Below, piece after piece: positions 18,519 through 28,342 of a stretch of 57,569 bases of DNA (position 1 is the stretch's first letter; every line of letters starts with the position of its first letter). Location: contig CALWQM010000015.1 in NCBI GenBank assembly GCA_944383685.1, forward strand, positions 1 to 57,569, given 5' to 3'. Position numbers and translations under genes: made by a program. The notes under the pieces are model-generated. The model was given only the letters and a program-made list of their open reading frames with translations. It made no database searches and was not told the DNA's origin. The DNA comes from an uncultured Clostridia bacterium. GTDB lineage: Bacteria; Bacillota; Clostridia; Christensenellales; UBA1242.

Positions 18519-18608
18519 AAGATTGCTTGTAATTTAATATTTCAAATTTAAATTTCAATTTCTACTTAGCATTTAAAATTTTAAATTTGCAAGTTAAAAG
18601 GAGAAGAT

Positions 18609-19469
18609 ATGGGAAAGGTATTGTTTGGACCATCTGGAAACAGTGAATCATTTTTTAATGAAGGCCATTCTGCAACACTTGAATCGCCAGCATGGGTTAA
18701 AGCAAAGGGACTTGACCTTTTTGAATATAGTTTTGGGCAAGGATACCGCATGTCAAGTGATACAGCTGTTAAGATTGGCAACGAATTTAAGAAGGAAGGA
18801 ATTGAACTTTCTGTTCACGCACCATACTTTATTAATTTTGCAAATCCAGATGATGAAATGTTTTCAAAAACTATTGGATACATATCAACAGGCATAAAAT
18901 TTCTTAAAAACTTACAAGCCAAAAGATTAATTTTTCATCCGGCTTCTTGTGGCAAGCAAACAAGAGAAGATGCTGTTAAACTTATGATGGAAAGATTTAA
19001 AGAGGTTATGCCTATTTTTGAGAATGAGTTGGATGATGAAATGTTTCTTTGCCCTGAAACAATGGGAAAACTTATGCAAATTGGAACTTACAAGGAAGTT
19101 ATTGACCTATGCACAATTTCTTCAAAATTAATTCCAACTTTTGATTTTGGGCACATCAATGCATTGACGCAAGGTTCTTTGAAATCTGCTGATGACTATA
19201 AGCATATTTTTGATTATTGTTTTGAGAAGCTTGGCGAGGAGAGGACTAAAAATGCTCATATTCATTTCTCAAAAATTCAATATGGTTCAAAAGGTGAAAT
19301 CAGGCATTTGACTTTTGAAGATGATGTTTATGGTCCAAACTTTGAAGATTTGGCAAAAGTGCTTGTTGACTATGATTTATCTTGCCATGTTGTGTGCGAA
19401 TCGGCGGGAACACAGGCAGAAGATAGTTTAATTATGAAAGATATTTACACTAAAACACTTGCCAAATAG
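18609..19469 (+). CDS. nfo: endonuclease IV-like TIM-barrel protein (AP endonuclease 2 family)
   Basis: 286 aa, close to endonuclease IV length. Zinc-ligand positions can be followed: H70 ([11 protein letters not shown]), H110 (IFHPASCG), E150 (CPETMGK), D179/H182 (TFDFGHINA), H217/H219 (NAHIHFSK), H233 (EIRHL) and E264 (VCESAG). The usual DxH pair is represented only by E230...H233, so one ligand may differ. The fold would cut at abasic sites in base-excision repair; a divergent sugar-phosphate role is possible. RBS AAAAGGAG; it stands alone after truB. Confidence 0.75.
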   Translation: MGKVLFGPSGNSESFFNEGHSATLESPAWVKAKGLDLFEYSFGQGYRMSSDTAVKIGNEFKKEGIELSVHAPYFINFANPDDEMFSKTIGYISTGIKFLKNLQAKRLIFHPASCGKQTREDAVKLMMERFKEVMPIFENELDDEMFLCPETMGKLMQIGTYKEVIDLCTISSKLIPTFDFGHINALTQGSLKSADDYKHIFDYCFEKLGEERTKNAHIHFSKIQYGSKGEIRHLTFEDDVYGPNFEDLAKVLVDYDLSCHVVCESAGTQAEDSLIMKDIYTKTLAK

Positions 19470-19487
19470 GCTTTTTTATGTTATACT
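19459..19487 (+). promoter_or_regulatory. SigA-type promoter of efp
   Basis: TTGCCA at 19459-19464 and TATACT at 19482-19487 with a 17-bp spacer. The -35 overlaps the end of the preceding gene. Confidence 0.7.
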
Positions 19488-19530
19488 TATATTGCTTTTA
19501 AAAAGAAAATTTATATATATAGGAGATTTT

Positions 19531-20091
19531 ATGGTTACAGCAGGAGATTTTAGAAAAGGAACAACTTTTGAAATGGATGGAAACGTTTATAACGTTATTG
19601 ATTTCTTACATGTTAAACCTGGTAAGGGTTCTCCATTCGTTCGTGCAAAAATTAAAAATGTTATGACAGGTCAAGTTAGGGAAGATACTTTCAACCCATC
19701 AGACAAATTTCAAGAAGCAGTTATTGAAAAGAAGGAAATGCTTTATCTTTACAATGATGGCGACCTTTATTATTTCATGGATAATGAAACTTATGAACAA
19801 ATGCCTTTGAACAAAGATGTTGTTGCTGATGCTTTAAACTTTGTTACTGAAAACATGCCAACAACAATGTATATGTATAAAGGTGCTCCATTTGCAGTTT
19901 ATCCTCCAACATTTGTTGAACTTGAAGTTGTGGACACAGAACCTGGCATTCAAGGTGACACATCTAAGGCTTCTAAAAAGCCAGCAACTTTAATCACAGG
20001 TTACACAATCAATGTTCCACTTTTCGTTAACATTGGTGACATCATTAGAGTTGACACTCGTGATGGTTCATATATGGAAAAAGTTAAATAA
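19531..20091 (+). CDS. efp: elongation factor P
   Basis: 186 aa with the three beta-barrel domains of [18 protein letters not shown] is the tip loop that contacts P-site tRNA; its tip Lys may be modified. EF-P relieves stalling at polyproline. ATG 19531 follows AGGAG directly; an in-frame upstream start would lie inside the promoter. It is a single-gene transcript closed by two terminators. Confidence 0.96.
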   Translation: MVTAGDFRKGTTFEMDGNVYNVIDFLHVKPGKGSPFVRAKIKNVMTGQVREDTFNPSDKFQEAVIEKKEMLYLYNDGDLYYFMDNETYEQMPLNKDVVADALNFVTENMPTTMYMYKGAPFAVYPPTFVELEVVDTEPGIQGDTSKASKKPATLITGYTINVPLFVNIGDIIRVDTRDGSYMEKVK

Positions 20092-20141
20092 CAGGCATTG
20101 CCTGTTTTTATTTTTATAAATCCAACTTAATTGGATTTTTT
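20090..20141 (+). terminator. two tandem intrinsic terminators after efp
   Basis: The first hairpin (20090-20106, AACAGGC with GCCTGTT) and the second (20118-20138, AAATCCAA with TTGGATTT) are each followed by T runs. They separate efp from lepA. Confidence 0.8.
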
Positions 20142-20170
20142 ATTTACTTTTAAATTTAACCAGAAAATAT

Positions 20171-20199
20171 TTGAAAAAAAATCAATTTTCTTGTATAAT
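20171..20199 (+). promoter_or_regulatory. SigA-type promoter of lepA
   Basis: TTGAAA at 20171-20176, a 17-bp spacer and TATAAT at 20194-20199. Confidence 0.8.
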
Positions 20200-20219
20200 C
20201 ACATAAGGAGATAATTACT

Positions 20220-22031
20220 TTGAACGATAGATTGAAATATATAAGAAATTTTTGTATTATTGCACACATTGACCATGGAAAAAGCACCTTGGCAGATAGA
20301 TTGATTGAACTTACAGGAACTGTTTCCAAAAGAGATATGCAAGACCAAATACTTGACAGTATGGAACTTGAAAGGGAAAAAGGTATCACAATTAAACTTG
20401 CCCCAACAAGGCTTATTTATGAATATGAGGGGAATGAATATACTTTAAATTTGATTGACACTCCTGGGCATGTTGACTTCACTTATGAAGTTTCTCGTTC
20501 TCTTGCTGCTTGCGAAGGAGCATTACTTCTTGTGGATGCTTCACAAGGGGTGGAAGCACAAACCCTTGCAAACACCTATCTTGCACTTGATAACAACTTG
20601 GAAACTGTGCCAGTTATCAATAAAATTGATTTGCCATCTGCAAGACCAGAAGAGGTTAAAAAAGAAATTGAAGATGTTATTGGGCTTGATGCGGAAGATT
20701 GCCCATGCATTTCTGCTAAGGATGGAACAAATGTTCAAGATGTTTTGAAGGCAATAATTGAAAAAATACCAGCACCTGTGGGTGATGAAAATGCAAAATT
20801 GAAATGCCTTATTTTTGACAGTCACTATGACAATTTTAAGGGTGCAATTTGCTTAATCAGGGTTTTTGATGGCAAGGTTAAAAAAGGTGATAAGATTTTG
20901 ATGATGCAAACCCAAAAAGTGTTTGAAGTGACAGAAGTTGGAATTTTTGTTCCAAATACCAAAGAAGTTGATGTGCTGAGTGCAGGTGATGTTGGATATT
21001 TGGCTGGTTCCATTAAAACTATTGCAGATGTTAAAGTTGGCGACACAATAACAAGCGCAGAAAACCCAATTGAAAAACCTCTTGAAGGATATAAAGAAGT
21101 TCAGCCTGTTGTTTTTTGTGGTATTTTCCCTGTGGATGGGGCAAAATATGGCGAACTTAAAGATGCCCTTGACAAACTTAAACTTAATGATGCAAGTTTA
21201 CAATTTTCACCTGAAAATTCCTCTGCACTTGGCTATGGTTTCCGTTGCGGATTTTTGGGACTTTTGCACCTTGAAATCATAACAGAAAGATTGGAAAGAG
21301 AATTTAATCTTGATATTATAACAACCGCTCCAAGCGTGTCTTACAATGTTTATAAAACAAATGGGGATATGTTGGAAATTTCAAACCCATCCAATTTGCC
21401 ACCAGCAGTTGAGATTGACAGAATTGAAGAACCGATGGTGAAAGTTAATGTTTTCACTCCACCTGAATATGTTGGTTCAATTATGGATTTGTGTCAGGAA
21501 AAACGTGGGGTATATAAAAACATGGTTTACCTCGATAAGCGCAGAGTGGAGCTTAACTACGATTTGCCACTTGGTGAAATTATTTATGATTTTTTTGATA
21601 GTTTAAAATCAAGAACGCATGGATACGCAAGTTTTGATTATGAGTTTAAAGATTACGAAAGGGCGGACCTTGTGAGAGTGGATATTCTTTTGAATGGCGA
21701 AAAATGTGATGCGCTTTCTATGATTGTGCACAAGGACAAGGCTTATACGAGGGGGAGAGAACTTGCAGAAAGATTAAAGAAAATTATTCCTCGTCAACTT
21801 TTTGAAGTTCCTATTCAGGCTTGCATTGGAAATAAAATTATTGCAAGAGAAACAATTTCTGCATTGAGAAAAGATGTGCTTGCAAAATGTTATGGTGGAG
21901 ATATTTCAAGAAAACGCAAACTTTTGGAAAAGCAAAAGGAAGGGAAAAAACGTATGAGAAAAATTGGCTCTGTTGAAATTCCTTCCGAGGCCTTTATGAG
22001 CATTTTGAAACTTGATGATGAAAATAAATAG
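20220..22031 (+). CDS. lepA: elongation factor 4 (LepA), ribosomal back-translocase GTPase
   Basis: 603 aa, full length. G1 is [14 protein letters not shown], switch II is [12 protein letters not shown]4 is NKIDLP, and the family C-terminal domain ends with [13 protein letters not shown]. It acts on stalled or mis-translocated ribosomes and on initiation. The start is TTG 20220, ten bases after AAGGAG; no ATG is available nearby. Confidence 0.96.
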   Translation: MNDRLKYIRNFCIIAHIDHGKSTLADRLIELTGTVSKRDMQDQILDSMELEREKGITIKLAPTRLIYEYEGNEYTLNLIDTPGHVDFTYEVSRSLAACEGALLLVDASQGVEAQTLANTYLALDNNLETVPVINKIDLPSARPEEVKKEIEDVIGLDAEDCPCISAKDGTNVQDVLKAIIEKIPAPVGDENAKLKCLIFDSHYDNFKGAICLIRVFDGKVKKGDKILMMQTQKVFEVTEVGIFVPNTKEVDVLSAGDVGYLAGSIKTIADVKVGDTITSAENPIEKPLEGYKEVQPVVFCGIFPVDGAKYGELKDALDKLKLNDASLQFSPENSSALGYGFRCGFLGLLHLEIITERLEREFNLDIITTAPSVSYNVYKTNGDMLEISNPSNLPPAVEIDRIEEPMVKVNVFTPPEYVGSIMDLCQEKRGVYKNMVYLDKRRVELNYDLPLGEIIYDFFDSLKSRTHGYASFDYEFKDYERADLVRVDILLNGEKCDALSMIVHKDKAYTRGRELAERLKKIIPRQLFEVPIQACIGNKIIARETISALRKDVLAKCYGGDISRKRKLLEKQKEGKKRMRKIGSVEIPSEAFMSILKLDDENK

Positions 22032-22054
22032 TAAGTATTAAAGCTTTGCATGGT

Positions 22055-22136
22055 GGGAGTTTGCTTCGCCTTGCAAGAAAAGTTGCAAGGCGAAAAATGG
22101 CGGAAGCCATTACTGCCTTTGGCAGTGCAAACTCCC
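22055..22136. repeat. compact four-way-junction palindrome between lepA and hemW
   Basis: An outer stem of 10 bp (22055-22064 with 22127-22136) encloses three perfect hairpins: 12 bp with a 6-nt loop (22065-22094), 6 bp with a GGAA loop (22096-22111) and 6 bp with a TTT loop (22112-22126). Almost every base is paired, and it is GC-richer than its surroundings. No T run follows, so it is not an ordinary terminator. It may be a mobile intergenic repeat or a structured RNA. Confidence 0.8.
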
Positions 22137-22173
22137 TGTTCAGCACAACTTGAATATTATAAAAGAGGACAAT

Positions 22174-23277
22174 TTGAAAGATTTATCAGTTTATATTCAT
22201 ATTCCATTTTGTGAAAGAAAATGCAACTATTGTGCTTTTGTTTCTTATTGCCTTAGCGAAGAAAAACAAAATGAATATATAGATAAGCTTATTTTTGAAA
22301 TAAAAAGTTTTGCGAAAAATGATAAAAATATAAAGGAAAGGGTTGTTAAAACAATTTATTTTGGTGGAGGAACGCCATCGCTTTTATCTATACAAAATTT
22401 TCATAAAATCTTTAAAGCAATTAATGATAATTTCAAGCTTTCACAAAATACTGAAATAACAATTGAAGTAAATCCTAATTCAGTTGATGTTGAAAAACTG
22501 TTGGAGTATAAAAAACTTGGAATTAACAGGGTGAGTGTTGGAGTGCAAAGTTTAAGCAGCAGAACACTTAAACAAATTGGACGATTGCATGACAAAAAGA
22601 CGGCTTTAAATTCAATTAAATTGATAAGCCAATATTTTGATAATATTTCTGCTGACTTGATTATTGGACTTCAAGGGGAAAAGAATATAACAAAATATGC
22701 AAAAAAACTTATAAAACTTAAAGTTAAACATATTTCATGCTATATGCTGGAAATACATGAGAACACAAAAATGCTTAATTTGGTAAACGAAAAAAAATAT
22801 AAACCTTTAAGTGATGACATGGTAGTTAAAGCTTACACAAAACTTTCAAAATTTTTAACAAAAAATGGCTTCCTTCAATATGAAATCAGTAATTTTGCAC
22901 AGAAAGGTTATGAAAGTAAGCACAACTTAACTTATTGGACTTTTAAAGATTATGTTGGCTTTGGAGTTTCTGCTCACTCTTATATTGATGGTGTTAGATA
23001 TGAAAATGCCTCAAATTTAAAAGATTATTATTTAGGAAAAAGATTGAGTGAACCGAAAAGTGAAAAGACTGAAATAGAAGAAAGAATTATGCTTGGGCTT
23101 CGTTGTTATGAAGGGGTGTCAATAAAAAAACTTAAAGACCTTGGATATAATATTCTTGAAAATGAAAATTGTAAAGCCTTTTTACAAAAGGGAATTCTTA
23201 GAAAAGAAAATGGAAAATTGTTTTTAGAGCCTTCATATTATGTTGTTAGTGATTATATTATTGAGCACTTAATTTGA
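22174..23277 (+). CDS. hemW: HemW-like radical SAM protein (heme chaperone family)
   Basis: 367 aa. The radical-SAM cluster motif is CERKCNYCAF; lacking the fourth Cys typical of true HemN (CxxxCxxCxC), it fits HemW. FGGGTPSLL and VGVQSLSSRTLKQIGR are family blocks, and a HemN C-terminal-like domain follows. I choose TTG 22174, five bases after AGAGGA, over TTG 22150. It follows lepA, the common Firmicutes order, but hrcA does not follow. Confidence 0.88.
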   Translation: MKDLSVYIHIPFCERKCNYCAFVSYCLSEEKQNEYIDKLIFEIKSFAKNDKNIKERVVKTIYFGGGTPSLLSIQNFHKIFKAINDNFKLSQNTEITIEVNPNSVDVEKLLEYKKLGINRVSVGVQSLSSRTLKQIGRLHDKKTALNSIKLISQYFDNISADLIIGLQGEKNITKYAKKLIKLKVKHISCYMLEIHENTKMLNLVNEKKYKPLSDDMVVKAYTKLSKFLTKNGFLQYEISNFAQKGYESKHNLTYWTFKDYVGFGVSAHSYIDGVRYENASNLKDYYLGKRLSEPKSEKTEIEERIMLGLRCYEGVSIKKLKDLGYNILENENCKAFLQKGILRKENGKLFLEPSYYVVSDYIIEHLI

Positions 23278-23327
23278 TTTAAGTTTCAATTTTAGACAAA
23301 TTAAGTCAAATTTTTCAGTAAAAAAGG

Positions 23328-23356
23328 TTGCTTTTTTAAGAAAATAATGATATAAT
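23328..23356 (+). promoter_or_regulatory. SigA-type promoter of the ylxM-ffh operon
   Basis: TTGCTT at 23328-23333, a 17-bp spacer and TATAAT at 23351-23356. The sequence around it closely resembles the rimP promoter. Confidence 0.8.
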
Positions 23357-23398
23357 ACAAAATGTAAAGTTAAATTGCTTTACGTTTAGGTGAATATT

Positions 23399-23728
23399 AT
23401 GGCAAAAATTCAACTCGCAGATTTTGTTAAATATGGAAAACTTTTCGATGTCTATGGAAAACTTCTCAGCGAAGAAAGACAAGCACTTATGAGTTTATAT
23501 TTTAATTATAATATGACTCTTGCGGAGATTTCCAAAGAGAAAGGTATTTCAAGGCAGGCAGTTTTAGATGGTATTTCAAAAGCATGTTTAAAACTTGACG
23601 AATTTGAAAGCAAATTGAACTTTAATGACAAAAAAGAAAAATTTGAAAGCAAATTGAAATCACTTAAAAATTTTAATTCGCTTGATGAAATAAAAGAAAA
23701 AGTCGATGAAATTTTAGGAGAAATTTAA
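23399..23728 (+). CDS. ylxM: YlxM-family helix-turn-helix protein
   Basis: A 109-aa sigma-70 region 4-like protein. LSEERQALMSLYFNYNMTL followed by ISKEKGISRQAVLDGI forms the helix-turn-helix. It nearly always precedes ffh and is thought to modulate SRP. ATG 23399 is preferred, with AGGTGA at 23388-23393; a GTG at 23390 is in frame but too close to the RBS. Its stop abuts the ffh start. Confidence 0.88.
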   Translation: MAKIQLADFVKYGKLFDVYGKLLSEERQALMSLYFNYNMTLAEISKEKGISRQAVLDGISKACLKLDEFESKLNFNDKKEKFESKLKSLKNFNSLDEIKEKVDEILGEI

Positions 23729-25041
23729 TGGCATCATTATTTTCAAATCTATCCGAAAGATTGAACCATATCTTCTCTAAACTCACAAAGAGAGGTAAGT
23801 TAACAGAACTTGAAATTAAGGAAGCAATGCGTGAAGTTAGAATTGCTCTTCTTGAAGCAGATGTTAACTATATGGTTGCAAAACAATTTATAAATAATGT
23901 TTCCGAAAAAGCTTTGGGCGAAGAAGTTATGCGAAGCCTCACACCTGGGCAAATGGTTATCAAGATTGTTAAAGACGAACTCACAAAATTGATGTCAAGC
24001 ACTGAACAAAAATTAAACCTATCGTCCAATCCAACCATAATCATGATGTGTGGTCTTCAAGGTGCTGGTAAAACAACCATGTGCGGGAAACTTGGCGCAT
24101 ACCTTAAAAAGAGTGGAAGGAAACCACTTCTTGTTGCTTGTGATATCTATCGTCCTGCTGCTATCAATCAGTTACAAGTTGTTGGAAAACAGGCAAATTG
24201 CGAGGTATTTGAACGAGGAACACAAAACCCTGTTAAAACTGCAAAACAGGCTATTGACCATGCAAGAAAGCAAGGTTTTGATGTTGTTATAATTGATACA
24301 GCAGGAAGACTTCACATTAATGAAGAGTTAATGAATGAGTTGAAAGAGATTAAGAAAGAAGTTAAGCCACATGAAATTTTGCTTGTTGTGGACGCAATGA
24401 CAGGTCAAGATGCGGTGACAATAAGTGAAAGTTTCAACAAGGACCTTGATATTTCTGGTGTTATTTTAACTAAACTTGATGGTGACACTCGTGGTGGTGC
24501 TGCACTTTCAATTAAGGCAATCACAGGCAAACCAATTAAGTTCAGCGGTGTTGGTGAAAAAATAGGCGACATTGAACCATTCTATCCAGACAGAATTGCA
24601 AGCAGAATTTTGGGAATGGGAGATGTGCTTTCACTCATTGAAAAGGCGCAAGAAGCTGTCAGTGAAGAAGAAGCAAAAAAACTTGAAGAAAAGTTTAGAG
24701 AAAATTCTTTCACTTTTGAAGACTATCTTGTTCAAATGGAAAACCTTAAAAAGATGGGCAGTTTGAATGATATTGTGAGGATGATTCCTGGAATGTCAAA
24801 CAAACTTAAAGGTGTTAACATTGATGAAAAACAACTTGCTGTTAATAAGGCAATTATTCAAAGTATGACAAAAGAAGAAAGGGTAAACCCTGAAATTATT
24901 AAGGCGAGTAGGCGTAAAAGAATTGCGGAAGGAAGTGGCACAAGCATTCAACAAGTTAATCAACTTCTTAAACAATTTGAGCAATCAAAAGAAATGATGA
25001 AACAACTTAAAGGCAAAAAAGGCCTGCGTGGTATGTTTTAA
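23728..25041 (+). CDS. ffh: signal recognition particle protein Ffh (SRP54)
   Basis: 437 aa with N, G and M domains. G1 is GLQGAGKTTMCGKLG, then DTAGRLHINEELM, TKLDGDTRGGAALS, and an M domain with MIPGMSNKLKG. It binds signal peptides and the SRP RNA and targets ribosomes to the membrane through FtsY. Its RNA partner is encoded at 51.8-52.0 kb of the same window on the opposite strand. ATG follows AGGAG and overlaps ylxM by one base. Confidence 0.97.
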   Translation: MASLFSNLSERLNHIFSKLTKRGKLTELEIKEAMREVRIALLEADVNYMVAKQFINNVSEKALGEEVMRSLTPGQMVIKIVKDELTKLMSSTEQKLNLSSNPTIIMMCGLQGAGKTTMCGKLGAYLKKSGRKPLLVACDIYRPAAINQLQVVGKQANCEVFERGTQNPVKTAKQAIDHARKQGFDVVIIDTAGRLHINEELMNELKEIKKEVKPHEILLVVDAMTGQDAVTISESFNKDLDISGVILTKLDGDTRGGAALSIKAITGKPIKFSGVGEKIGDIEPFYPDRIASRILGMGDVLSLIEKAQEAVSEEEAKKLEEKFRENSFTFEDYLVQMENLKKMGSLNDIVRMIPGMSNKLKGVNIDEKQLAVNKAIIQSMTKEERVNPEIIKASRRKRIAEGSGTSIQQVNQLLKQFEQSKEMMKQLKGKKGLRGMF

Positions 25042-25047
25042 TCAAAG

Positions 25048-25091
25048 TAGGCAAATTGGAGCCTAAAAATTGGTATATTCCAGATTTCTGG
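25048..25091 (+). promoter_or_regulatory. two small hairpins in the rpsP leader
   Basis: TAGGC/GCCTA (25048-25065) and CCAGA/TCTGG (25080-25091) lie between ffh and rpsP. No family is recognised; they may protect an mRNA end or mark internal processing. Confidence 0.3.
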
Positions 25092-25131
25092 TTTATATAG
25101 CAAAAGAATTTAATTAAAAGGAGAAATTAAA

Positions 25132-25389
25132 ATGGCTGTTAAAATTAGACTTACAAGAATGGGAGATAAAAAATCACCTTTCTACCGTGTTGTTGTTGCT
25201 GATTCAAAGAGCCCAAGAGATGGAAAATTCATTGATATTCTTGGAACTTACAATCCACTTACAAACCCAGCTGAAATCAAGATTGATAACGAAAAAGCAA
25301 GCAAATGGCTTAAAAATGGTGCTCTTCCAACTGAAACTGCTAAATCTATTTTAGTTAAGAGTGGCGTTATTGACCAAGAAAATAAATAA
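25132..25389 (+). CDS. rpsP: 30S ribosomal protein S16
   Basis: 85 aa. [20 protein letters not shown] is the classic S16 start, followed by ILGTYNP and the SILVKSGV end. It stabilises the 16S 5' domain. AAAAGGAG lies upstream. First of the rpsP-khpA-rimM-trmD string. Confidence 0.97.
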   Translation: MAVKIRLTRMGDKKSPFYRVVVADSKSPRDGKFIDILGTYNPLTNPAEIKIDNEKASKWLKNGALPTETAKSILVKSGVIDQENK

Positions 25390-25400
25390 GGAGAAAGATA

Positions 25401-25631
25401 ATGCAAGAATTACTTGAATTACTTGTTAAAACACTTGTGAAAAACGAAAATGAAGTTGAAGTTTCAAAGGAAGAAGATGAAAAAGCAATAACATTTTTTG
25501 TTAAAGTTGCAAGCGAAGACATCGGCAGAGTTATTGGTAAAAATGGCAAGATGGCAAGTAGCATTAGAACCATAATAAAATCCATTGGAGCAAAAGAACG
25601 CAAAAAAGTTTTTGTTAAATTTGGAGACTAA
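25401..25631 (+). CDS. khpA: KH-domain RNA-binding protein KhpA (YlqC)
   Basis: A 76-aa single-KH protein with the GxxG loop in VIGKNGKMASSIRTII. With KhpB it binds RNAs affecting cell elongation and division in Firmicutes. Its position between rpsP and rimM is standard. RBS AAGGAG. Confidence 0.93.
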   Translation: MQELLELLVKTLVKNENEVEVSKEEDEKAITFFVKVASEDIGRVIGKNGKMASSIRTIIKSIGAKERKKVFVKFGD

Positions 25632-25633
25632 TT

Positions 25634-26134
25634 GTGGAGTTATTATGCGTTGGTAAAATTGTGAAACCGCAGGGAATCAAGGGGGAAGTGAAAATTTATC
25701 CTCTTATTGATATCCCTGCGATTTTTAATGGTAAGCATGAAATGTTTATTGATAAAAAGCCTGTGAAAATTAAGTCTTGCACTTATAGGCTTGGCTTTGC
25801 CTATGCATGCTTTGATGTTATCCCAGACAGAAACACTGCGGAAAAATATAGAAATTCCCTAATTTATATTGATAAGGAAGAATTTTATAAAATTCCATCA
25901 AACACATATCTTGTTGACGACCTTGTTGGGCAAACATTATTTGATGAAAATGAGAAGTTTGTTGGACAAATTATGGGAACAGAAAACTATGGTTTTGATG
26001 ACCTTATAGTTATTAAAGAAGGGGAGAGAACATTTATAGTTCCATTTGTGAAAGATATATTCAAGCAAAAAGATGGAAAAATGTATGTGATACGAAAGGA
26101 ATATGAAGGAGCAAAAACCGATTATGAAAATTGA
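25634..26134 (+). CDS. rimM: 16S rRNA processing protein RimM
   Basis: 166 aa. The N-terminal domain has the [19 protein letters not shown] block; the C-terminal PRC-barrel contains [18 protein letters not shown] and the [13 protein letters not shown] segment. It helps mature the 30S head, with S19 as partner. The start is GTG 25634, seven bases after GGAG. It overlaps trmD. Confidence 0.94.
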   Translation: MELLCVGKIVKPQGIKGEVKIYPLIDIPAIFNGKHEMFIDKKPVKIKSCTYRLGFAYACFDVIPDRNTAEKYRNSLIYIDKEEFYKIPSNTYLVDDLVGQTLFDENEKFVGQIMGTENYGFDDLIVIKEGERTFIVPFVKDIFKQKDGKMYVIRKEYEGAKTDYEN

Positions 26135-26789
26135 TATTTTAACTCTTTTTCCTGAAATGTTTTCTCCACTTAATTCCAGCATATTAAAGCGTGCTGTTGA
26201 TAACAAAATTTTAGAATTTAACGTTATCAATATTAGGGACTTTTCAAAAGATAAGCACAAAAAGTGTGATGACTATCCATTTGGTGGTGGAGCTGGAATG
26301 CTTATGAGTGTTCAACCACTTTATGATGCAATCAAAAGTGTTAAGGATGAGAACAGTAAGATCATTTTTCCTTCACCAAGGGGAAAGGTGTTTAATCAGG
26401 CAAAGGCAAAAGAACTTTCAACTTTCAATCACTTAATCTTTGTTTGTGGACACTATGAAGGTGTTGACGAAAGAATTTTTGACCTTTTTGATATGGAAGA
26501 AATTTCCATTGGCGACTTTATTGTTACTGGGGGAGAACTTCCAAGCATGGTGATTATTGATAGCCTTTCAAGATTTGTTGATGGTGTTATCAGCAAAGAA
26601 AGTTTGGAAAATGAAAGTTTTGAAAATGGGCTCTTGGAATATCCGCAATACACAAGACCTGCTGAGTTTATGGGGCTTTGTGTTCCAGATGTTTTACTTT
26701 CTGGTAATCATCAAGAGGTTGAAAAGTGGCGAAGGGAGCAGAGTCTTAAAAAGACACGAAACGCAAGAAATGATTTACTTGAAGAATAA
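26124..26789 (+). CDS. trmD: tRNA (guanine-N1)-methyltransferase TrmD
   Basis: 221-aa SPOUT enzyme that makes m1G37. The knot motifs are [13 protein letters not shown] and [28 protein letters not shown] and [12 protein letters not shown] are also present. The family start [13 protein letters not shown] places the ATG at 26124, overlapping rimM by 11 nt. An earlier in-frame ATG at 26103 exists but would add a non-conserved tail. rplS, normally next, is displaced to 28.3 kb. Confidence 0.95.
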   Translation: MKIDILTLFPEMFSPLNSSILKRAVDNKILEFNVINIRDFSKDKHKKCDDYPFGGGAGMLMSVQPLYDAIKSVKDENSKIIFPSPRGKVFNQAKAKELSTFNHLIFVCGHYEGVDERIFDLFDMEEISIGDFIVTGGELPSMVIIDSLSRFVDGVISKESLENESFENGLLEYPQYTRPAEFMGLCVPDVLLSGNHQEVEKWRREQSLKKTRNARNDLLEE

Positions 26790-26831
26790 TTGCATATTAC
26801 ACCATATTTTGTTGTGGTATGCAATATTTTT
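26789..26831 (+). terminator. terminator-like AT palindrome (repeat family member)
   Basis: ATTGCATA (26789-26796) pairs with TATGCAAT (26818-26825), followed by ATTTTTG. Shares ATTGCATATTACAC with the palindrome at 46263. Confidence 0.6.
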
Positions 26832-26876
26832 GTTTATAAAACACAAAATCTAGTAATGTATATTTTTATGAATTAT

Positions 26877-26905
26877 TTGTAAAAAGTCGGTTTTTATGTT
26901 AAAAT
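26877..26905 (+). promoter_or_regulatory. SigA-type promoter of rbgA
   Basis: TTGTAA at 26877-26882, a 17-bp spacer and TAAAAT at 26900-26905. Confidence 0.65.
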
Positions 26906-26924
26906 AAAATTATTAAAAGGATAT

Positions 26925-27737
26925 ATGATGAAGATAAATTGGTTTCCAGGTCACATGCATAAAGCACTTAAAGATATTGAAAATCAACTTAAAAAAGTTG
27001 ATGTGGTTATCTATGTGCTGGATGCAAGAATACCACTTTCTTCACTTAATCCAACTTTAAGTAAAATTGCTGAAAACAAGCCTGTCCTATTTGTTATTAA
27101 CAAAATTGATATGGCAGATGAAAAAAGAGTAAAGGAACTTACAAATAATTTTGTTGGAGAAAATAAAGATTTTTTACTTTTTAATAGCACCGCATTTAAA
27201 AATGAACTTGTGCTTAATAAAATTAAAAAACTTGCAAGCGCAAAAATTTTAAAATATAAGCAAAAAGGAATTAAAGCCACAGTGCGAGCCATGGTTGTTG
27301 GCATTCCTAATAGTGGCAAAAGTTCGCTTGTGAACAATCTTTGCAGAAAGGCAAAAACAGTCACTGGAAACAAAGCGGGTGTCACAAAAAGTGGGCAGTG
27401 GCTTAATGTTGGTGATGGCATTGAAATTTATGACACACCTGGAACTCTTTATCCTAACATTGAAGACCAAGAGGTTGCAAGAAAACTTGCTTTTGTTGGC
27501 AGTGTTAGAGATGAAGTTTTAGACTTTACAGAACTTGCAGGTATTTTGTTTAAGATTTTGAAAGAAAAGTATCCTGAATTTTTGGCAAAAAGATATCCAA
27601 ATTGTGAAAGTGTTGAAGATATTGCCAAACTTCGCAAGTTTGTTACAAATGGTGGAGAAATTGACTATGACAGGGCTTCTTACAGTTTTGTTGATGATTT
27701 CAGGAAAGGTAGAATTGGAAAGATTACCCTTGATTAG
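26925..27737 (+). CDS. rbgA: ribosome biogenesis GTPase RbgA (YlqF)
   Basis: 270 aa, circularly permuted GTPase: NKID (G4) near residue 60 comes before GIPNSGKSSLVNNL (G1) near 125 and DTPG (G3). WFPGHMHKALKDI is the N-terminal family block. It is needed for late 50S assembly around L16. The start is ATG 26925 or 26928, with AAAAGG upstream. Single gene with its own promoter, although usually clustered with trmD-rplS. Confidence 0.95.
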   Translation: MMKINWFPGHMHKALKDIENQLKKVDVVIYVLDARIPLSSLNPTLSKIAENKPVLFVINKIDMADEKRVKELTNNFVGENKDFLLFNSTAFKNELVLNKIKKLASAKILKYKQKGIKATVRAMVVGIPNSGKSSLVNNLCRKAKTVTGNKAGVTKSGQWLNVGDGIEIYDTPGTLYPNIEDQEVARKLAFVGSVRDEVLDFTELAGILFKILKEKYPEFLAKRYPNCESVEDIAKLRKFVTNGGEIDYDRASYSFVDDFRKGRIGKITLD

Positions 27738-27811
27738 AATTGATAATTTTTTGTTGGAAATTTAATTTCAAAATATTTAAACCACAATTTTATTTCATAA
27801 GTTAGGTGAAC

Positions 27812-28159
27812 ATGAAAGAATTTAACAAAGTTAAAGGTGATATTGGAGAATTTGAGGCTCAAAAGTTTTTAAAAAATTTGGGCATGAAAATCCTTGGAAC
27901 CAATTATAAAAATAAAATTGGCGAGATTGATATAGTTGCGCTTGATAAAAATGTTATTGTTTTTATTGAGGTGAAAAGGCGGGAAACTTTGGCTTTTGGA
28001 AGACCAGTTGAGGCTGTTGATTACAGAAAACAGCAAAAAATCAAGAAAACAGCCGAAATGTATCTTATTTTTAAAAAGAAACCTTATGCCGATGTTCGTT
28101 TTGATGTGATTGAAATTGTTGGCGACCAAATAAACTATATTAAAAATGCCTTTATGTGA
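27812..28159 (+). CDS. YraN family (UPF0102) endonuclease-like protein
   Basis: 115 aa. The restriction-endonuclease-like core has GEIDIVALDKN and FIEVKRRE, matching the UPF0102 signature; biochemical role unknown. ATG 27812 follows TAGGTGAAC; a GTG six bases earlier is part of the RBS. The usual neighbour rnhB is not present. Confidence 0.88.
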   Translation: MKEFNKVKGDIGEFEAQKFLKNLGMKILGTNYKNKIGEIDIVALDKNVIVFIEVKRRETLAFGRPVEAVDYRKQQKIKKTAEMYLIFKKKPYADVRFDVIEIVGDQINYIKNAFM

Positions 28160-28227
28160 TAAAATTTGATATGAAGGCTTTTATTTTAAAAAGTTTTATT
28201 AAAAATATAAAAAATTTGTTAAAACAC

Positions 28228-28257
28228 TTGAATTTTATAAAACTTATATGCTATAAT
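28228..28257 (+). promoter_or_regulatory. SigA-type promoter of rplS
   Basis: TTGAAT at 28228-28233, an 18-bp spacer and TATAAT at 28252-28257. Confidence 0.7.
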
Positions 28258-28263
28258 CAAAAA

Positions 28264-28342
28264 GACTTCGAATGTTCCGCTGTGGTAAATATGTGAAACT
28301 ATATGAGCATTATGTCGAAAATCTGAAAAAAGGAGATAAGTC
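28264..28342 (+). ncRNA. ribosomal protein L19 leader
   Basis: The 80-nt leader folds with CTTCGA near its 5' end pairing with TCGAAA near its 3' end and holds a central ATGTTCCGCTGTGG segment. Position and form match the Firmicutes L19 leader, thought to let L19 repress its own mRNA. Confidence 0.6.

Noticed and set aside
18609..19469. Sugar isomerase (xylose isomerase-like TIM barrel)
   Set aside because: Most endonuclease IV metal ligands are in place and the length fits Nfo, although one ligand pair differs.
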